The notes under the pieces: generated by a model
Seen by the model: the letters and a program-made list of their open reading frames with translations, nothing else
What the model was told of the DNA's origin: nothing
Database searches by the model: none
Assembly: GCA_030835125.1 (NCBI GenBank)
Contig: JAUQWM010000046.1
Span: 43,728 to 107,727, forward strand
DNA length: 64,000 nt
Direction of reading: 5' to 3'
Source: Gemmatimonadaceae bacterium
GTDB lineage: Bacteria; Gemmatimonadota; Gemmatimonadetes; Gemmatimonadales; Gemmatimonadaceae
Part shown: positions 51,734-61,569 of the stretch, piece after piece
How positions within the stretch are numbered: the stretch's first letter is position 1
How the letters are laid out: each line of letters opens with the position of its first letter
Translations under genes and position numbers: made by a program

Positions 51734-52643
51734 GCGCGCATCCCCCATCGAGCAGGTCGTTGACGACGAGCTGGCCTCGCTCACGCGGGCGGTCTCGGTC
51801 GTGATCCCGGCCTACAACGAGGCGGCGCATGTGGCGGAGCAGGTCCGGGCCGTCGACGAGGTCATGCAGCAGTCCGGCTGGGAGTACGAGATCATCGTCG
51901 TGGATGACGGGTCACGGGACGGGACCGCCGAGGCGGCGAGCGCCGCCGGAATCGGGCGCGTCGTCAGGCGGACGCAGAACCGCGGGTATGGGGCGGCCCT
52001 GAAGCTCGGCGTGAAGCTGGCCCGGCATGACTGGATCCTGATCACCGACGCCGACGGCACGTACCCGGTCGAGTCGATCCCCGCCCTGCTGGCGGAGGCG
52101 GATGCCAACGCCATGGTGGTCGGGGCGCGGACAGGCAAGACGGTCCAGGTCCCGCTGGCCCGTCGTCCCGCCAAGTGGTTCCTGAACCGCCTGGCGAGCT
52201 ACCTCGCCGGCCGCCACCTCCCCGACATCAACTCGGGGCTGCGGTTGATGCGGAAGTCGCTGATCCAGCGGTACGAGCACCTGCTCCCGGACGGGTTCTC
52301 GTTCACGACCACGATCACCCTGTCGGCGGCGTGCAATGCGCACCCGCTCACCTACGTTCCCATCAACTACCTCGCGCGCCTGGGCGAGTCCAAGATCCGG
52401 CCGCGCCACGCGTACGACTTCACGCTGCTGATCGTGCGCACGATGGTGTTCTTCAACCCGCTGAAGGTGTTCCTCCCGTTAGGCGCGGTGCTGGGCGTGG
52501 CGGGGCTGGTGAAGTTCGCCTACGACGTCACGGTGGACAACCTCTCCGAGACGGCGGTCCTGGGGTTCCTCGGCGCCCTCATCGTCTGGGCAGTCGGCCT
52601 GCTGGCGGACCAGAATGCCCGCATCGCGAGCCGGCGCCGATGA
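51726..52643 (+). CDS. DPM1-type glycosyltransferase 2 (polyprenyl-phosphate sugar synthase)
   Basis: The 305-residue GT2 enzyme has SVVIPAYNEAAHV, the nucleotide motif IIVVDDGSRDGT and the metal motif TDADGTYP. NSGLRLMRKS is found in polyprenyl-phosphate sugar synthases. Two C-terminal membrane helices (about 240-260, 275-295) anchor it. It should make a polyprenyl-phosphate hexose donor used by the upstream GT-C enzyme. ATG 51726 overlaps the GT-C gene by 8 bases. Confidence 0.88.
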   Translation: MTERASPIEQVVDDELASLTRAVSVVIPAYNEAAHVAEQVRAVDEVMQQSGWEYEIIVVDDGSRDGTAEAASAAGIGRVVRRTQNRGYGAALKLGVKLARHDWILITDADGTYPVESIPALLAEADANAMVVGARTGKTVQVPLARRPAKWFLNRLASYLAGRHLPDINSGLRLMRKSLIQRYEHLLPDGFSFTTTITLSAACNAHPLTYVPINYLARLGESKIRPRHAYDFTLLIVRTMVFFNPLKVFLPLGAVLGVAGLVKFAYDVTVDNLSETAVLGFLGALIVWAVGLLADQNARIASRRR

Positions 52644-52657
52644 CGGCCCGGCGTGCC

Positions 52658-53689
52658 TTACGCGCGATAGAAGGCGCGGTACCACTCCACGAACCGCGGG
52701 ATCCCCTCCTCGACCGTGACGGCGGGACGGAATCCCGTATCGCGCGCGAGGTCGCCGCCGTCGGCGCTGGTGACCGCGACGTCGCCGGGCTGCGGAGGCA
52801 GGAGCCGGCGCTCGGCCGTGCGGCCGAGGCACGCTTCCAGCACCTCGATCATGCGGGTGAGCTTCACCGGGGCCTGCTGCCCGATGTTGTAGACGCGGAA
52901 CGGCGCCGTGCCGGTGGCGGGATCGGTGAGGCGGTCGATCGCGCCAGGGTCGCCCTCGGGCGGCCGGGCGAGCACGCGCACGAAGGCCTCGACGACGTCG
53001 GCGACGTACGTGTAGTCCCGCGCCGACTCGCCGTGATGGTACACCTCGATCGGCTGTCCCTCGAGGATGGCCTTGGTGAACTTGAAGAGCGCCATGTCCG
53101 GGCGACCCCACGGCCCGTACACGGTGAAGAATCGCAGCGCCGTGAACGGGAGGTCGAACAGGTGGCTGTAGCTGTGGCCCATCAGTTCACCCGCGCGCTT
53201 GGTGGCCGCGTACAGCGAGAGCGGGTGGTCGGCGCCGTGGTGCTCGGAGAACGGCATCACGGGATTGGCGCCGTAGACGGAACTCGAGCTGGCGAAGACC
53301 AGGTGCCTGACGCGATGCTGCCGGCACGATTCGAGCACGTTCCCGAGGGCCACCAGGTTGCTCTCGGTGTAGGCATGCGGCGCCTCGAGGGAATAGCGGA
53401 CACCCGCCTGCGCGGCGAGGTGCGCCACCAGCTCCGGCTGCAGCTCGTCGAAGAGCGCCGCGGTCGCCTCACGGTGGGCCAGGTCGTGCCGGACAAACCG
53501 GAACCGCCCGTCCTTCCGGAGCTCGGCCAGGCGAGCCTCCTTGAGCCGGCGGTCGTAATAATCATTGACGACGTCGACGCCGACCACGGCGTGACCATCG
53601 TGCAGCAGGCGCTGGCTGAGGTGGAACCCGATGAACCCGGCGGCGCCGGTGACCAGGATCGGGGTGGCGGATGCGGGCGTGGAGGCCAT
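52658..53689 (-). CDS. UDP-glucuronate 4-epimerase-like NAD-dependent epimerase
   Basis: The 343-residue SDR protein has the NAD loop VTGAAGFIGFHLSQRLL and the catalytic SSSSVYG with YAATKRAGE (Tyr-x3-Lys). RFFTVYGPWGRPDMALFKFT is a hallmark of UDP-glucuronate 4-epimerases (GAE/LspL). It would produce UDP-galacturonate for the polymer. ATG 53689 was chosen because the Rossmann fold starts shortly after; the longer frame has no homologous look. Confidence 0.87.
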   Translation of the reverse strand: MASTPASATPILVTGAAGFIGFHLSQRLLHDGHAVVGVDVVNDYYDRRLKEARLAELRKDGRFRFVRHDLAHREATAALFDELQPELVAHLAAQAGVRYSLEAPHAYTESNLVALGNVLESCRQHRVRHLVFASSSSVYGANPVMPFSEHHGADHPLSLYAATKRAGELMGHSYSHLFDLPFTALRFFTVYGPWGRPDMALFKFTKAILEGQPIEVYHHGESARDYTYVADVVEAFVRVLARPPEGDPGAIDRLTDPATGTAPFRVYNIGQQAPVKLTRMIEVLEACLGRTAERRLLPPQPGDVAVTSADGGDLARDTGFRPAVTVEEGIPRFVEWYRAFYRA

Positions 53690-53784
53690 GGAATGCTCGT
53701 TATGAATCCTGATGGCGCCGATCGGCGGACACGGGACAATGATAGTCGGCACCGGGATGGCGACCAACTCGTGAGGGGCGCGGC

Positions 53785-55188
53785 ATGAGCCAGCTCCCGC
53801 ACGTGGTGGTGCTGGGCGGCGGACCCGCCGGATGCGGCGCTGCGCACCAGTTGCGACGGCAGGGCCGCGCGCGCGTCACGCTGATCGAGCGGCAGGGACA
53901 CTTCGGCGGCAATGCCAGCAGCTTCGAGTGGGCCGGGCAGTGGCTCGACTACGGAAGCCACCGGCTGCACTACACGACGGAGCCCGCGATCCTCGAGGAC
54001 ATCAGGACGTTGCTGAAGGGCGACCTGCTGGAGCGGCGCCGGCAGGGCCGCATCCGGCTCCGCGGGCGCTACGTGCGCTTCCCGTTCAAGCCGGCCGACC
54101 TGCTCCTGCGGCTCGACAAGGCATTCGCCAGCGGCGTCCTCTGGGACATGGCGGCGGGCAAGCTCGGCCTGCGGCAGCGCTCGTCAGGCGACACCTTCGG
54201 GGACGTGCTGATGGCGAGCCTCGGGCCCACCATCTGCGACAACTTCTACTTCCCCTATGCGCGGAAGATCTGGGGCCACGAGCCCGCCGCGCTCTCCGGC
54301 ACCCAGGCGCGGCGTCGGGTGACCGCCAACTCCTTCGCCAAGCTGCTCAAGCGGATCCTGAAGCCGGTCGGCGGCGGCATGTTCTACTATCCGCGCCGCG
54401 GGTTCGGGCAGATCACCAGCGCCTATGCGGCGGCGGCCACCGGGGCCGGCGCCGACATGATGCTCGACACGAGCGTCGACCGGCTGGAGCGGGTGGACGC
54501 CGGGTGGAAGGTCCACGTCACGCAGCAGGGCGCGGCGAAGGTGCTCGACGCCGACTATGTGTGGTCCACCATCCCCATCACGATGCTCGCGCGCCTGACG
54601 ACACCGGCGGCGCCCGAGGCACTGGTCGCGGCGGCGCCCGGCATCGATTACCGGGCCATGCTCCTGGTCTACCTCCAGCTCGACGTCGACCGCTTCACGG
54701 CGACCGACGCCCACTACTTTCCCGAGTCGTCGATCGCCATCACGAGGCTCTCCGAGCCGAAGAACTACTCGGACCTCACGACGCCGGTCGGCTCGACCGT
54801 GCTCTGTGCCGAACTCCCCTGTGCGCCAGGGGATCCCACCTGGTCCATGACCGACGAGGAGCTTGGCCATCTCGTGGTGAAGGACATCCGGACCGCGCAG
54901 TTGCCGCTGGTGCGCCCGCCGGTGGCGGTGCACGTGAAGCGGCTGCGGCACGCCTACCCGATCTACCTCACCGGGTACGAGAAGCACTTCGACGCCCACG
55001 ATGCCTGGGCCGCCAGCCAGCCGCGCCTCCTGACCTTCGGCCGGCAGGGACTGTTCGCGCACGACAACACCCACCATGCGCTGTACATGGCCTACTGCGC
55101 CACGGAATGCCTGCGCGACGGCGTCTTCGACGAAGTGAAGTGGGCTGAGTACCGCCGGGTGTTTGCCACGCACGTGGTCGAGGACTGA
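53785..55188 (+). CDS. UGM-like FAD-dependent oxidoreductase (second copy)
   Basis: The 467-residue flavoprotein has VVVLGGGPAGCGAAHQLRR (FAD loop, residues about 7-25) and GGNASSFEWAGQWLDYGSHRLH, with YFPYARKIWGHEPAALS in the middle. It resembles the UGM-like protein at 46487 in layout but diverges in sequence, so it probably acts on another sugar or step. It lies divergent from the epimerase gene and is followed directly by a membrane protein gene with no gap. Confidence 0.8.
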   Translation: MSQLPHVVVLGGGPAGCGAAHQLRRQGRARVTLIERQGHFGGNASSFEWAGQWLDYGSHRLHYTTEPAILEDIRTLLKGDLLERRRQGRIRLRGRYVRFPFKPADLLLRLDKAFASGVLWDMAAGKLGLRQRSSGDTFGDVLMASLGPTICDNFYFPYARKIWGHEPAALSGTQARRRVTANSFAKLLKRILKPVGGGMFYYPRRGFGQITSAYAAAATGAGADMMLDTSVDRLERVDAGWKVHVTQQGAAKVLDADYVWSTIPITMLARLTTPAAPEALVAAAPGIDYRAMLLVYLQLDVDRFTATDAHYFPESSIAITRLSEPKNYSDLTTPVGSTVLCAELPCAPGDPTWSMTDEELGHLVVKDIRTAQLPLVRPPVAVHVKRLRHAYPIYLTGYEKHFDAHDAWAASQPRLLTFGRQGLFAHDNTHHALYMAYCATECLRDGVFDEVKWAEYRRVFATHVVED

Positions 55189-56208
55189 ATGGGCGAGGCA
55201 CCTGACGGGCCTGGCGGCGCGGCCGGCGGCCGACGGGTGCCATGGCGGTGGATCTTCCGCCTCGTGGCCACCGCCGTGGCCCTTGCCCTCATTGCGTGGT
55301 GGCTTCCTGTCGATGAGTTGTGGTCGGCGATCCGCGCCGTGCCGCCGCTGGCGTGGCCGTTCGCCATCGCGACGTACCTGGGAGCCCATCTCCTCGGCGT
55401 GGTGAAATGGCGCCTGCTCGTGAACACCGCGGGTGCATCGCTGGGGCCGCGGCCGGCGCTGCACGCCTACTACTGGGGACTGTTCGGCAACCTGTTCCTC
55501 CCGTCGATCGTTGGCGGCGACGTCGTTCGCGCCGGCGTCGCCATCCGGCATGCCCGTTCGACGAGTGCGCTGCTGCTGGGGAGCCTGGTGGACCGGGTCC
55601 AGGACGTCGTTGGCCTGGGCCTGTTGGCAGGGCTCGGCGCACTGCTGGCGCCGCGGGCGCTGGACGAATCGAGCCGCCGTATCTTCGTGGGATTCGGCGC
55701 GGTGATGGTGGTGGGCGGGATCGCCGGTCTCGTCGCCCTGCGGTTCTTCCCGGTGCGCCTGGCCCCGTACAAGGTGCGGCGCCTGATGGTGAAGGTGCGC
55801 CACGCGGTACGCGCGACGGCGTCCCGGCCGACGGCCCTGGTGACGTCCTTCTCGCTCGGACTGGCGCTGCAGTCATCGCTCATCGTCCTCAACTGGGAAC
55901 TCGGGCGGCTGATCGGGATCGACATCCCGCTCCACGTGTGGTTCTTCGTATGGCCGCTGGCGAAGATCGCCGGCCTGACGCCGCTGACGCAGGGAGGGAT
56001 CGGCGTGCGCGAGGCCGCGCAGGCGGCGCTGTTCGTGCCGTTCGGCGTGACGGCGGTGCAGGCGGTCGCGACGGGACTGGTGTTCGAGGCGGTGATCATC
56101 ACCGGCGGCCTTCTCAGCGGGATCATCGCGGTGATCCTCCGCAGCGGCAAAGCCGGCGATCCGACCCGGGCGCCCGCCGCGGGGCCGGTCGCGGGCCGCG
56201 CGCGATGA
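55189..56208 (+). CDS. LPG synthase-like membrane protein (UPF0104/AglD type)
   Basis: The 339-residue protein has about eight membrane helices. FGNLFLPSIVGGDVVRAGVAIRH (about 100-122) and PLTQGGIGVREAA (about 264-276) are the family signatures of lysylphosphatidylglycerol synthase transmembrane domains. Some relatives are glycosyltransferase partners or flippase-like proteins. The ATG comes immediately after the flavoprotein stop, and the stop overlaps the next gene by 4 bases. Confidence 0.85.
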   Translation: MGEAPDGPGGAAGGRRVPWRWIFRLVATAVALALIAWWLPVDELWSAIRAVPPLAWPFAIATYLGAHLLGVVKWRLLVNTAGASLGPRPALHAYYWGLFGNLFLPSIVGGDVVRAGVAIRHARSTSALLLGSLVDRVQDVVGLGLLAGLGALLAPRALDESSRRIFVGFGAVMVVGGIAGLVALRFFPVRLAPYKVRRLMVKVRHAVRATASRPTALVTSFSLGLALQSSLIVLNWELGRLIGIDIPLHVWFFVWPLAKIAGLTPLTQGGIGVREAAQAALFVPFGVTAVQAVATGLVFEAVIITGGLLSGIIAVILRSGKAGDPTRAPAAGPVAGRAR

Positions 56209-57710
56209 CGACGGGGCGCGACGGGTTCGCGAGGGCGGCGTCGTGGCGCCTGGGCCTGACCGTGTGGCTGGTGTACGCGGTCTTCGCCACCACCAACGTC
56301 GTGCGGGAGACCTACCTGGCGATTTCGTTAGGTGGACAGGCCTCGGTGCGCGTCGACCCGTACCATGACCTGCACCCCGACCTGTTCGAGTTCCCCGGTC
56401 GCGGCTGGTACATCAACAGCAACCCGGGGACCTCGATCCTGGGTGCCGTGCCGTACGCGCTGCTCGTGCGGCCCGCGATCGCCCTGGCGACGAGGCTGCG
56501 GCCCGGGATCGCCGCGCCGAAGCCGCCGGCGACGTACGACGATCCGCGACCAAACCGGACGCGCTTCATGAACGAGGCCCGGGCCCGCGGCCTCGACGTC
56601 ATCCTCGGGCTGGCCGCGCTCGGCACCGGGGTGACCCTGATGGCACCACTGGGCGCACTATCGGCCCTGCTCGTCTTCCTCTGGCTCCGGGCACGGATCG
56701 GCAACGACCGGCGCGCACTCGGCCTGGCGCTGCTGTACGCGTTCGCGACGCCGATGCTGTTCCGCGCGGCCTTCATCAACCAGAACGCGGTGGTCGCGCA
56801 CCTGGTGCTCGGCGCCTGGGTGCTGAAGACCGGACTCTCTCCGCGCCCGATGGGGGCCTCGCCCGGCGCGCGCCCGCTCGCGGGCATCGGGCTGCTGCTC
56901 GGGTACGCGCTCGTCTGCGATTACAGCGCCATCCCGTTCCTGGTGGTGTTCGGGTGCTGGATCCTGTACGACGGATATCGGCGCGGAGGCGCTGGCGCCG
57001 CCATCCGGGACGGCGCCACCTACACGGCGGGAGCCCTTGCCTGCATCGCGATCCTCTTCGCTTACCAGTGGGTCGCGTTCGGCCATCCCCTGTGGCCGGC
57101 GCAGCGATACATGCCGCCCACCGAGTACAGCGTCCGCGGGTGGCTCGGGTTCACCATCCCGACGGTGCAGCTGCTGGTCGGAAACCTGTTCGACCCGCGG
57201 TATGGCCTCTTCGCGTTCTGCCCGCTGTTGCTCGCGGCGGCGGTGACCCCGTTCCTGCCGCGGCGCGATGGCCGGTGGATCCCCGAGCGCAGCCAGCTGG
57301 CCTGGATCACCGCCAGCCTGGCCGCGCTGCTGGTCTTCAGCAGCGCCACGCAGTTCGCGAACCTGCAATGGAATACGGGCGTGCGCTACATGGTGCCGGT
57401 GGCGCCTCTCCTGTTCCTCGCCGCCGTGCCGGCGCTGACGGCGATGCCACGCCTCGCGCGGTGGTCGCTGGTGACCGTGACGATCGCGATTTCCCTCGCC
57501 GTCTCGATGATGCGGGAGGACGTCCCGACCTCGCTGCGCATGGTCGCAACCGAAGGACCGACCTTGCCGGTGCTCCTGGTCCTGCGCCGCATGGCGAGCG
57601 GGTACGGCGTGTCGGTGCCATGGTGGTCCTTCTGGGCGATCGCGCTCGTCGTCGCCCTTTCGCTCGCCTTCATGTGGCGTCCCGCGCTGCGGAGGACCGC
57701 TGACCGGTGA
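56205..57710 (+). CDS. Integral membrane protein, GT-C-like
   Basis: The 501-residue protein has about 11 membrane helices. A first loop with DLHPDLFEFPGRGWYINSNPGTS carries acidic residues as in GT-C enzymes. The domain itself is poorly conserved, so the class is inferred from topology and position. Genes on both sides encode polymer assembly proteins, and the ATGA overlap links it to the upstream gene. Another possibility is a polymerase (Wzy-like). Confidence 0.7.
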   Translation: MTTGRDGFARAASWRLGLTVWLVYAVFATTNVVRETYLAISLGGQASVRVDPYHDLHPDLFEFPGRGWYINSNPGTSILGAVPYALLVRPAIALATRLRPGIAAPKPPATYDDPRPNRTRFMNEARARGLDVILGLAALGTGVTLMAPLGALSALLVFLWLRARIGNDRRALGLALLYAFATPMLFRAAFINQNAVVAHLVLGAWVLKTGLSPRPMGASPGARPLAGIGLLLGYALVCDYSAIPFLVVFGCWILYDGYRRGGAGAAIRDGATYTAGALACIAILFAYQWVAFGHPLWPAQRYMPPTEYSVRGWLGFTIPTVQLLVGNLFDPRYGLFAFCPLLLAAAVTPFLPRRDGRWIPERSQLAWITASLAALLVFSSATQFANLQWNTGVRYMVPVAPLLFLAAVPALTAMPRLARWSLVTVTIAISLAVSMMREDVPTSLRMVATEGPTLPVLLVLRRMASGYGVSVPWWSFWAIALVVALSLAFMWRPALRRTADR

Positions 57711-59755
57711 CGGCGGCCCATTGGTTGTGGATTCCGGCCGTGGTCCTGGCGCTGGCGGCGCTGGGAGCAGGCATCCGCTTCGGGGCACCGCGCTCGGGCG
57801 CCTGGGCCGCGGTGGCGGCGCTTGGCCAGGCGGCGATGCTGCAGCTGGTGCACGCCGGTCCGCTCGTCGGGTATCAGCACCTCGCCCCGCTGCAGGTCGC
57901 GCGACACGACCGACTGGGCGCCCTGCTGGTGGCGGTGGCATTCGTGCTCGTCGCGCTTGTCGGCCTGGGGTCGCGCCGCGCGGCGATCTCGCGCTGGTTC
58001 CATGCCCTGCCCGGCCGATGGTTCCTGGTGGCCGGGCTGCTGGTGGCCTCGCTGCTGGCGGCCGCGCCTTCGGCGGCGCCCGCGACCTGGGCCCTCGAGC
58101 TGGCGGCGGCGGCGATGCTCCAGCTTTCGGCGCTGGCGTGCGTCGCCATGGCGGCCGCGGACCTGCCTGACGAGCGCGTCGTCGCGCTCGAGGGCGCGGC
58201 GCGCCGGTGGCTGGACACGCCGCCGGGACCGCCGCGGCTCGACCGCTTCTCCTGGCTGCTGGCCGGTTTCGTCGCGGTCATCGCGACGGCGCTGTGCCTG
58301 ACGAGTTACGAGGCGGTCCCGCACATCCCGGACGAGATCGCTTACCTGGTGCAGGCGAAGTACTTCGCGGCGGGACTCCCCTGGATGCCGCCGCCGCCGG
58401 TGCCGGCGGCCTTCGAGACCTTCCTGGTCGAACTGGACGGCGACCGGTGGTTTTCGGTGTTTCCTCCGGGCTGGCCCCTGCTGCTCGCCGTGGGCGTGAA
58501 GCTCGGCGTCCCGTGGCTGGTGAATCCGCTTCTCGGCGGGGCCTGCATCCTCCTTACGTACCTCCTGGTGCAGGAACTCGCCGACCGGGGACTGGCGCGC
58601 CTCTCGATCACGGTGCTCGCGGTCTCGCCGTGGCACCTGCTGCTCTCGATGAGCTTCATGAGCCATGGCCTGTCGCTGGTGCTGGCGCTGGTGGTCGCCC
58701 TCGGCGCCCTTCGCGCCATCCGCACCGGCGCGTGGCGGCCGGCGGTGACGGGGGGGCTGGCGTTAGGCGTCCTCGGCATGTCCCGTCCCCTGGAGGGTGT
58801 CGTGGTGGGGGCGCTGGCTGGCCTGCCCCTGCTGTGGACGGCGCTCCGCCGGCCCAGGCTGGCGGCCGTGTCGGCCGCCGTGGTGGGTGCCCTGGTCACG
58901 GGCGGGCTGGGTCTCTGGTACAATCGCCTCATCACGGGGTCGGCGTTCGTCTTCCCCGCCGAACGGTACTTCGACCGGGAGTACGGACCCGGGCGCTACG
59001 GCATCGGCTTCGGTCCCGAGAAGGGGGTCAGATGGACGGGACTCGACCCGTTCCCGGGCCATGGACTCGTCGATGTGGGCGTGAACGCCGTCCTCAACGG
59101 GTTCATGGTCAACGTCGACTTCCTCGGCTGGGCGGTCGGGTCGCTGCTCATCGTGGTGCTGGGCCTGCGAAGCGCGCGCACGGCGGAGCGGTGGATGATG
59201 GTAGCGATTGGCGCAGTAACGGGCGTCCACGCGGCATACTGGTTCAGCGGTGGCCCCGACTTCGGCGCGCGATACTGGTACCTCATCATCGTGCCCTGCG
59301 CCGTGCTGGCGGCCCGCGGGCTGGCCACGGCAGGTGCAACCGCTCGCGGCCCGGGCGGCAGGACGGTCGCGGCCGGCGCCTGGCTCTCGATCCTCGCCCT
59401 CGCCTTGTTCGTCCCGTGGCGTGCCGTCGACAAGTACCGCGGGTATCGCGGCGTGCGGGGCGACCCGGCCGCGTGGACTTCGGCGGGTCGGTTCGAGGGT
59501 GCGCTGGTCCTGGTCGGCGGGGAACGCCATCCCGACTGGGCGTCGGTCGCGCCCTTGAACGAACCGGAGATCGGTCGCTCGCAGGCGCCGGTCTTTGCCT
59601 GGGACCGTGACGATGCCACGCGACAGGCGCTGCTTCGAGCGTTTCCGTCACGACCTGTCTGGCTCGTGGCCGGACCCACCGTAACGCGTGGCGCATTCGA
59701 AGTGATCCAGGGGCCCGTGTCCCCAGCCGATCGCGAGGCGCTCAGGCCCCGCTGA
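57707..59755 (+). CDS. GT-C membrane glycosyltransferase, large
   Basis: A 682-residue protein with about 13 membrane helices. A periplasmic loop with HIPDEIAYLVQAKYFAAGLPW carries the DE pair typical of GT39/ArnT-like enzymes and a long C-terminal soluble tail. It probably attaches a polyprenyl-linked sugar to the growing surface polymer. The start GTG 57707 overlaps the previous gene (GTGA), continuing a chain of coupled genes from 53785. Confidence 0.78.
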   Translation: MTAAHWLWIPAVVLALAALGAGIRFGAPRSGAWAAVAALGQAAMLQLVHAGPLVGYQHLAPLQVARHDRLGALLVAVAFVLVALVGLGSRRAAISRWFHALPGRWFLVAGLLVASLLAAAPSAAPATWALELAAAAMLQLSALACVAMAAADLPDERVVALEGAARRWLDTPPGPPRLDRFSWLLAGFVAVIATALCLTSYEAVPHIPDEIAYLVQAKYFAAGLPWMPPPPVPAAFETFLVELDGDRWFSVFPPGWPLLLAVGVKLGVPWLVNPLLGGACILLTYLLVQELADRGLARLSITVLAVSPWHLLLSMSFMSHGLSLVLALVVALGALRAIRTGAWRPAVTGGLALGVLGMSRPLEGVVVGALAGLPLLWTALRRPRLAAVSAAVVGALVTGGLGLWYNRLITGSAFVFPAERYFDREYGPGRYGIGFGPEKGVRWTGLDPFPGHGLVDVGVNAVLNGFMVNVDFLGWAVGSLLIVVLGLRSARTAERWMMVAIGAVTGVHAAYWFSGGPDFGARYWYLIIVPCAVLAARGLATAGATARGPGGRTVAAGAWLSILALALFVPWRAVDKYRGYRGVRGDPAAWTSAGRFEGALVLVGGERHPDWASVAPLNEPEIGRSQAPVFAWDRDDATRQALLRAFPSRPVWLVAGPTVTRGAFEVIQGPVSPADREALRPR

Positions 59756-59772
59756 CGCAAACCGCGCCGTGC

Positions 59773-61569
59773 CTAGCGACCCGAGTCCGGCATCGGTGGC
59801 GGGATCCGGGCCGCGGCGAGCCGGGAACGGGCCGTATCGATGATTGCCGCCCGGACCATTGAATCGGTGACCGCCGTATCCGCCGTGCCCGTCCCTGTCG
59901 AGTACACCTCCTCGTGGCCATTTGCGGCGCGCGTGTATTGCCACGTCTCGCCAATCAGCGACTGCAGCGAGCCGTTGCGCATTGCATACTCGTCACTGAT
60001 GTAGGCCTCGAGACTCAGGGCGGACAGCACGAGGCGTGATCCGCCTTCACTCGTCGTTGGCAGTGGCTGGCCGGGAAGCGCGGCGGCCCTGGCGGGTACC
60101 GCGAGACGGAGGATGGTGGAGGGCACGTCGCGCAGCGACACCGCATCAGCGACGACGCCCGCAGAGAGGCGTCCCGGCCACGAGAACACCAGCGGTACGT
60201 GGATCGTGCGCCAGTAGATGCTGTTGCCGTGGACATGGGCGTCGTGCTCGCCGAACAGCTCCCCGTGATCGGAGGTCACCACGACCAGCGTGTTCTCCAG
60301 GGCGCCGCGGGCGCGCAACGTCGCGAGGAGCGCGCCGAGGTCCGCATCCAGACCCGTTATGGACTCCTCGTAGGCCGCGCGCTCGGCATCCACTTCGGCC
60401 GGCGTGAGCAGCGACCATTGATCGATGCCGCCCTCGACGTGCCAGAATCGCTGCCGATCGAAGCGACGCGGCACCAGTCCCGCCGAATACCGTCCGGCGA
60501 ACGGTGGATGCGGTACGTACGGCTCGTGGGCATCGTAGTAGTTCAGGAACGCGAACCAGGGTCGATCGTCGGCGCGTCCCTGCCATTCGAGGAACTCCTC
60601 GTTGACCTGCGCGCCGCGCTTCCGGCCGGCGACCTCGCGAGCGCCCGTCAATCGACGCACCAGCGCCGACGTCGTGATCGCCTGTCCCAGCGACGTACTC
60701 CGCAACAACGCCCCCGGCGACTGGCGGTAGTCCCGGTAGACTTCGAACCCGCGATCGAGGCCGTGCTCCCTGGACGTGAAGACCAGGTTGGCCACGAAGC
60801 CCGCGGTGCGGTAACCACTTTCCGACAGGATACCGGCCAGGGTTGGAGCGCGATCGTCGAGCGGTGTGCGCCAGTCGGCGCCGTGTTCGTGCGGCCAGAG
60901 GCCGGTGAAGAGCGAAGCGTGGGCGGGCAGCGTCCATGGCGCGGCGCTCACGGCGCGGTTGTAGACGATCCCGCCGCGGGCGAGCGAATCCAGCACCGGG
61001 GTGCTGGCCGGGCCGCCGTGCAGCGACAGGCTGGCCGCCCTCACGGTGTCCAGGATGATGAGCAATACGTTAGGCGATCCGGCCCCGGCCACCGACGGGC
61101 CGCCGCGGCGCTCTCGCAAGGCGCGGCTTCCCTGGGTCACCAGCGCCGCCGCGCCAAACAGCAGGGCCAGGCCCGTGCCCGCCCGGATGACGGCTGCCCG
61201 GCGACGCGGAGTCGCGAGGCGCGCGCCCACCTGGGTGGCGATGCCCGCCGACAGGATGACGAGAGGGAGCGGGCTGCCGGGGAGCAGGAGCAGCAGCGGC
61301 GCCGCCACGGCCGGGAACGCGAGGCACGCGATGAAGCCGCCGGCGGGGAGGAACCGCAGCACGAGCGCTGGCGTCACGAACAGCAGCAGGTTGACGAGTG
61401 GCTTGGACCAGACGGCGTCGAGGCCCTGATACATTGGCTTGCCGAACCCGTACCAGAGGACCGCGTGCACCACGAATTCCGCAGCCGACGCGATCATGGC
61501 CCAGGCCATCGCATCCCGGACCCCGGGTTTCGGCGTGTGCCATGCGCCGTCCGGTGGACTGCTCGTCAT
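59773..61569 (-). CDS. Membrane-anchored sulfatase/phosphoethanolamine transferase-like protein
   Basis: The 598-residue protein has about four N-terminal membrane helices (to about residue 150) and a C-terminal alkaline-phosphatase-fold domain. The active-site motif follows the sulfatase pattern: ILDTVRAASLSLHG starts the domain, and the nucleophile region reads SAAPWTLPAHASLFTGL, with Thr or Ser instead of the classic CxPSR motif. TSDHGELFGEHDAH binds metal. It may modify the polymer with sulfate, phosphate or phosphoethanolamine. ATG 61569 was chosen because a TTG start upstream is weak. Confidence 0.78.
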   Translation of the reverse strand: MTSSPPDGAWHTPKPGVRDAMAWAMIASAAEFVVHAVLWYGFGKPMYQGLDAVWSKPLVNLLLFVTPALVLRFLPAGGFIACLAFPAVAAPLLLLLPGSPLPLVILSAGIATQVGARLATPRRRAAVIRAGTGLALLFGAAALVTQGSRALRERRGGPSVAGAGSPNVLLIILDTVRAASLSLHGGPASTPVLDSLARGGIVYNRAVSAAPWTLPAHASLFTGLWPHEHGADWRTPLDDRAPTLAGILSESGYRTAGFVANLVFTSREHGLDRGFEVYRDYRQSPGALLRSTSLGQAITTSALVRRLTGAREVAGRKRGAQVNEEFLEWQGRADDRPWFAFLNYYDAHEPYVPHPPFAGRYSAGLVPRRFDRQRFWHVEGGIDQWSLLTPAEVDAERAAYEESITGLDADLGALLATLRARGALENTLVVVTSDHGELFGEHDAHVHGNSIYWRTIHVPLVFSWPGRLSAGVVADAVSLRDVPSTILRLAVPARAAALPGQPLPTTSEGGSRLVLSALSLEAYISDEYAMRNGSLQSLIGETWQYTRAANGHEEVYSTGTGTADTAVTDSMVRAAIIDTARSRLAAARIPPPMPDSGR

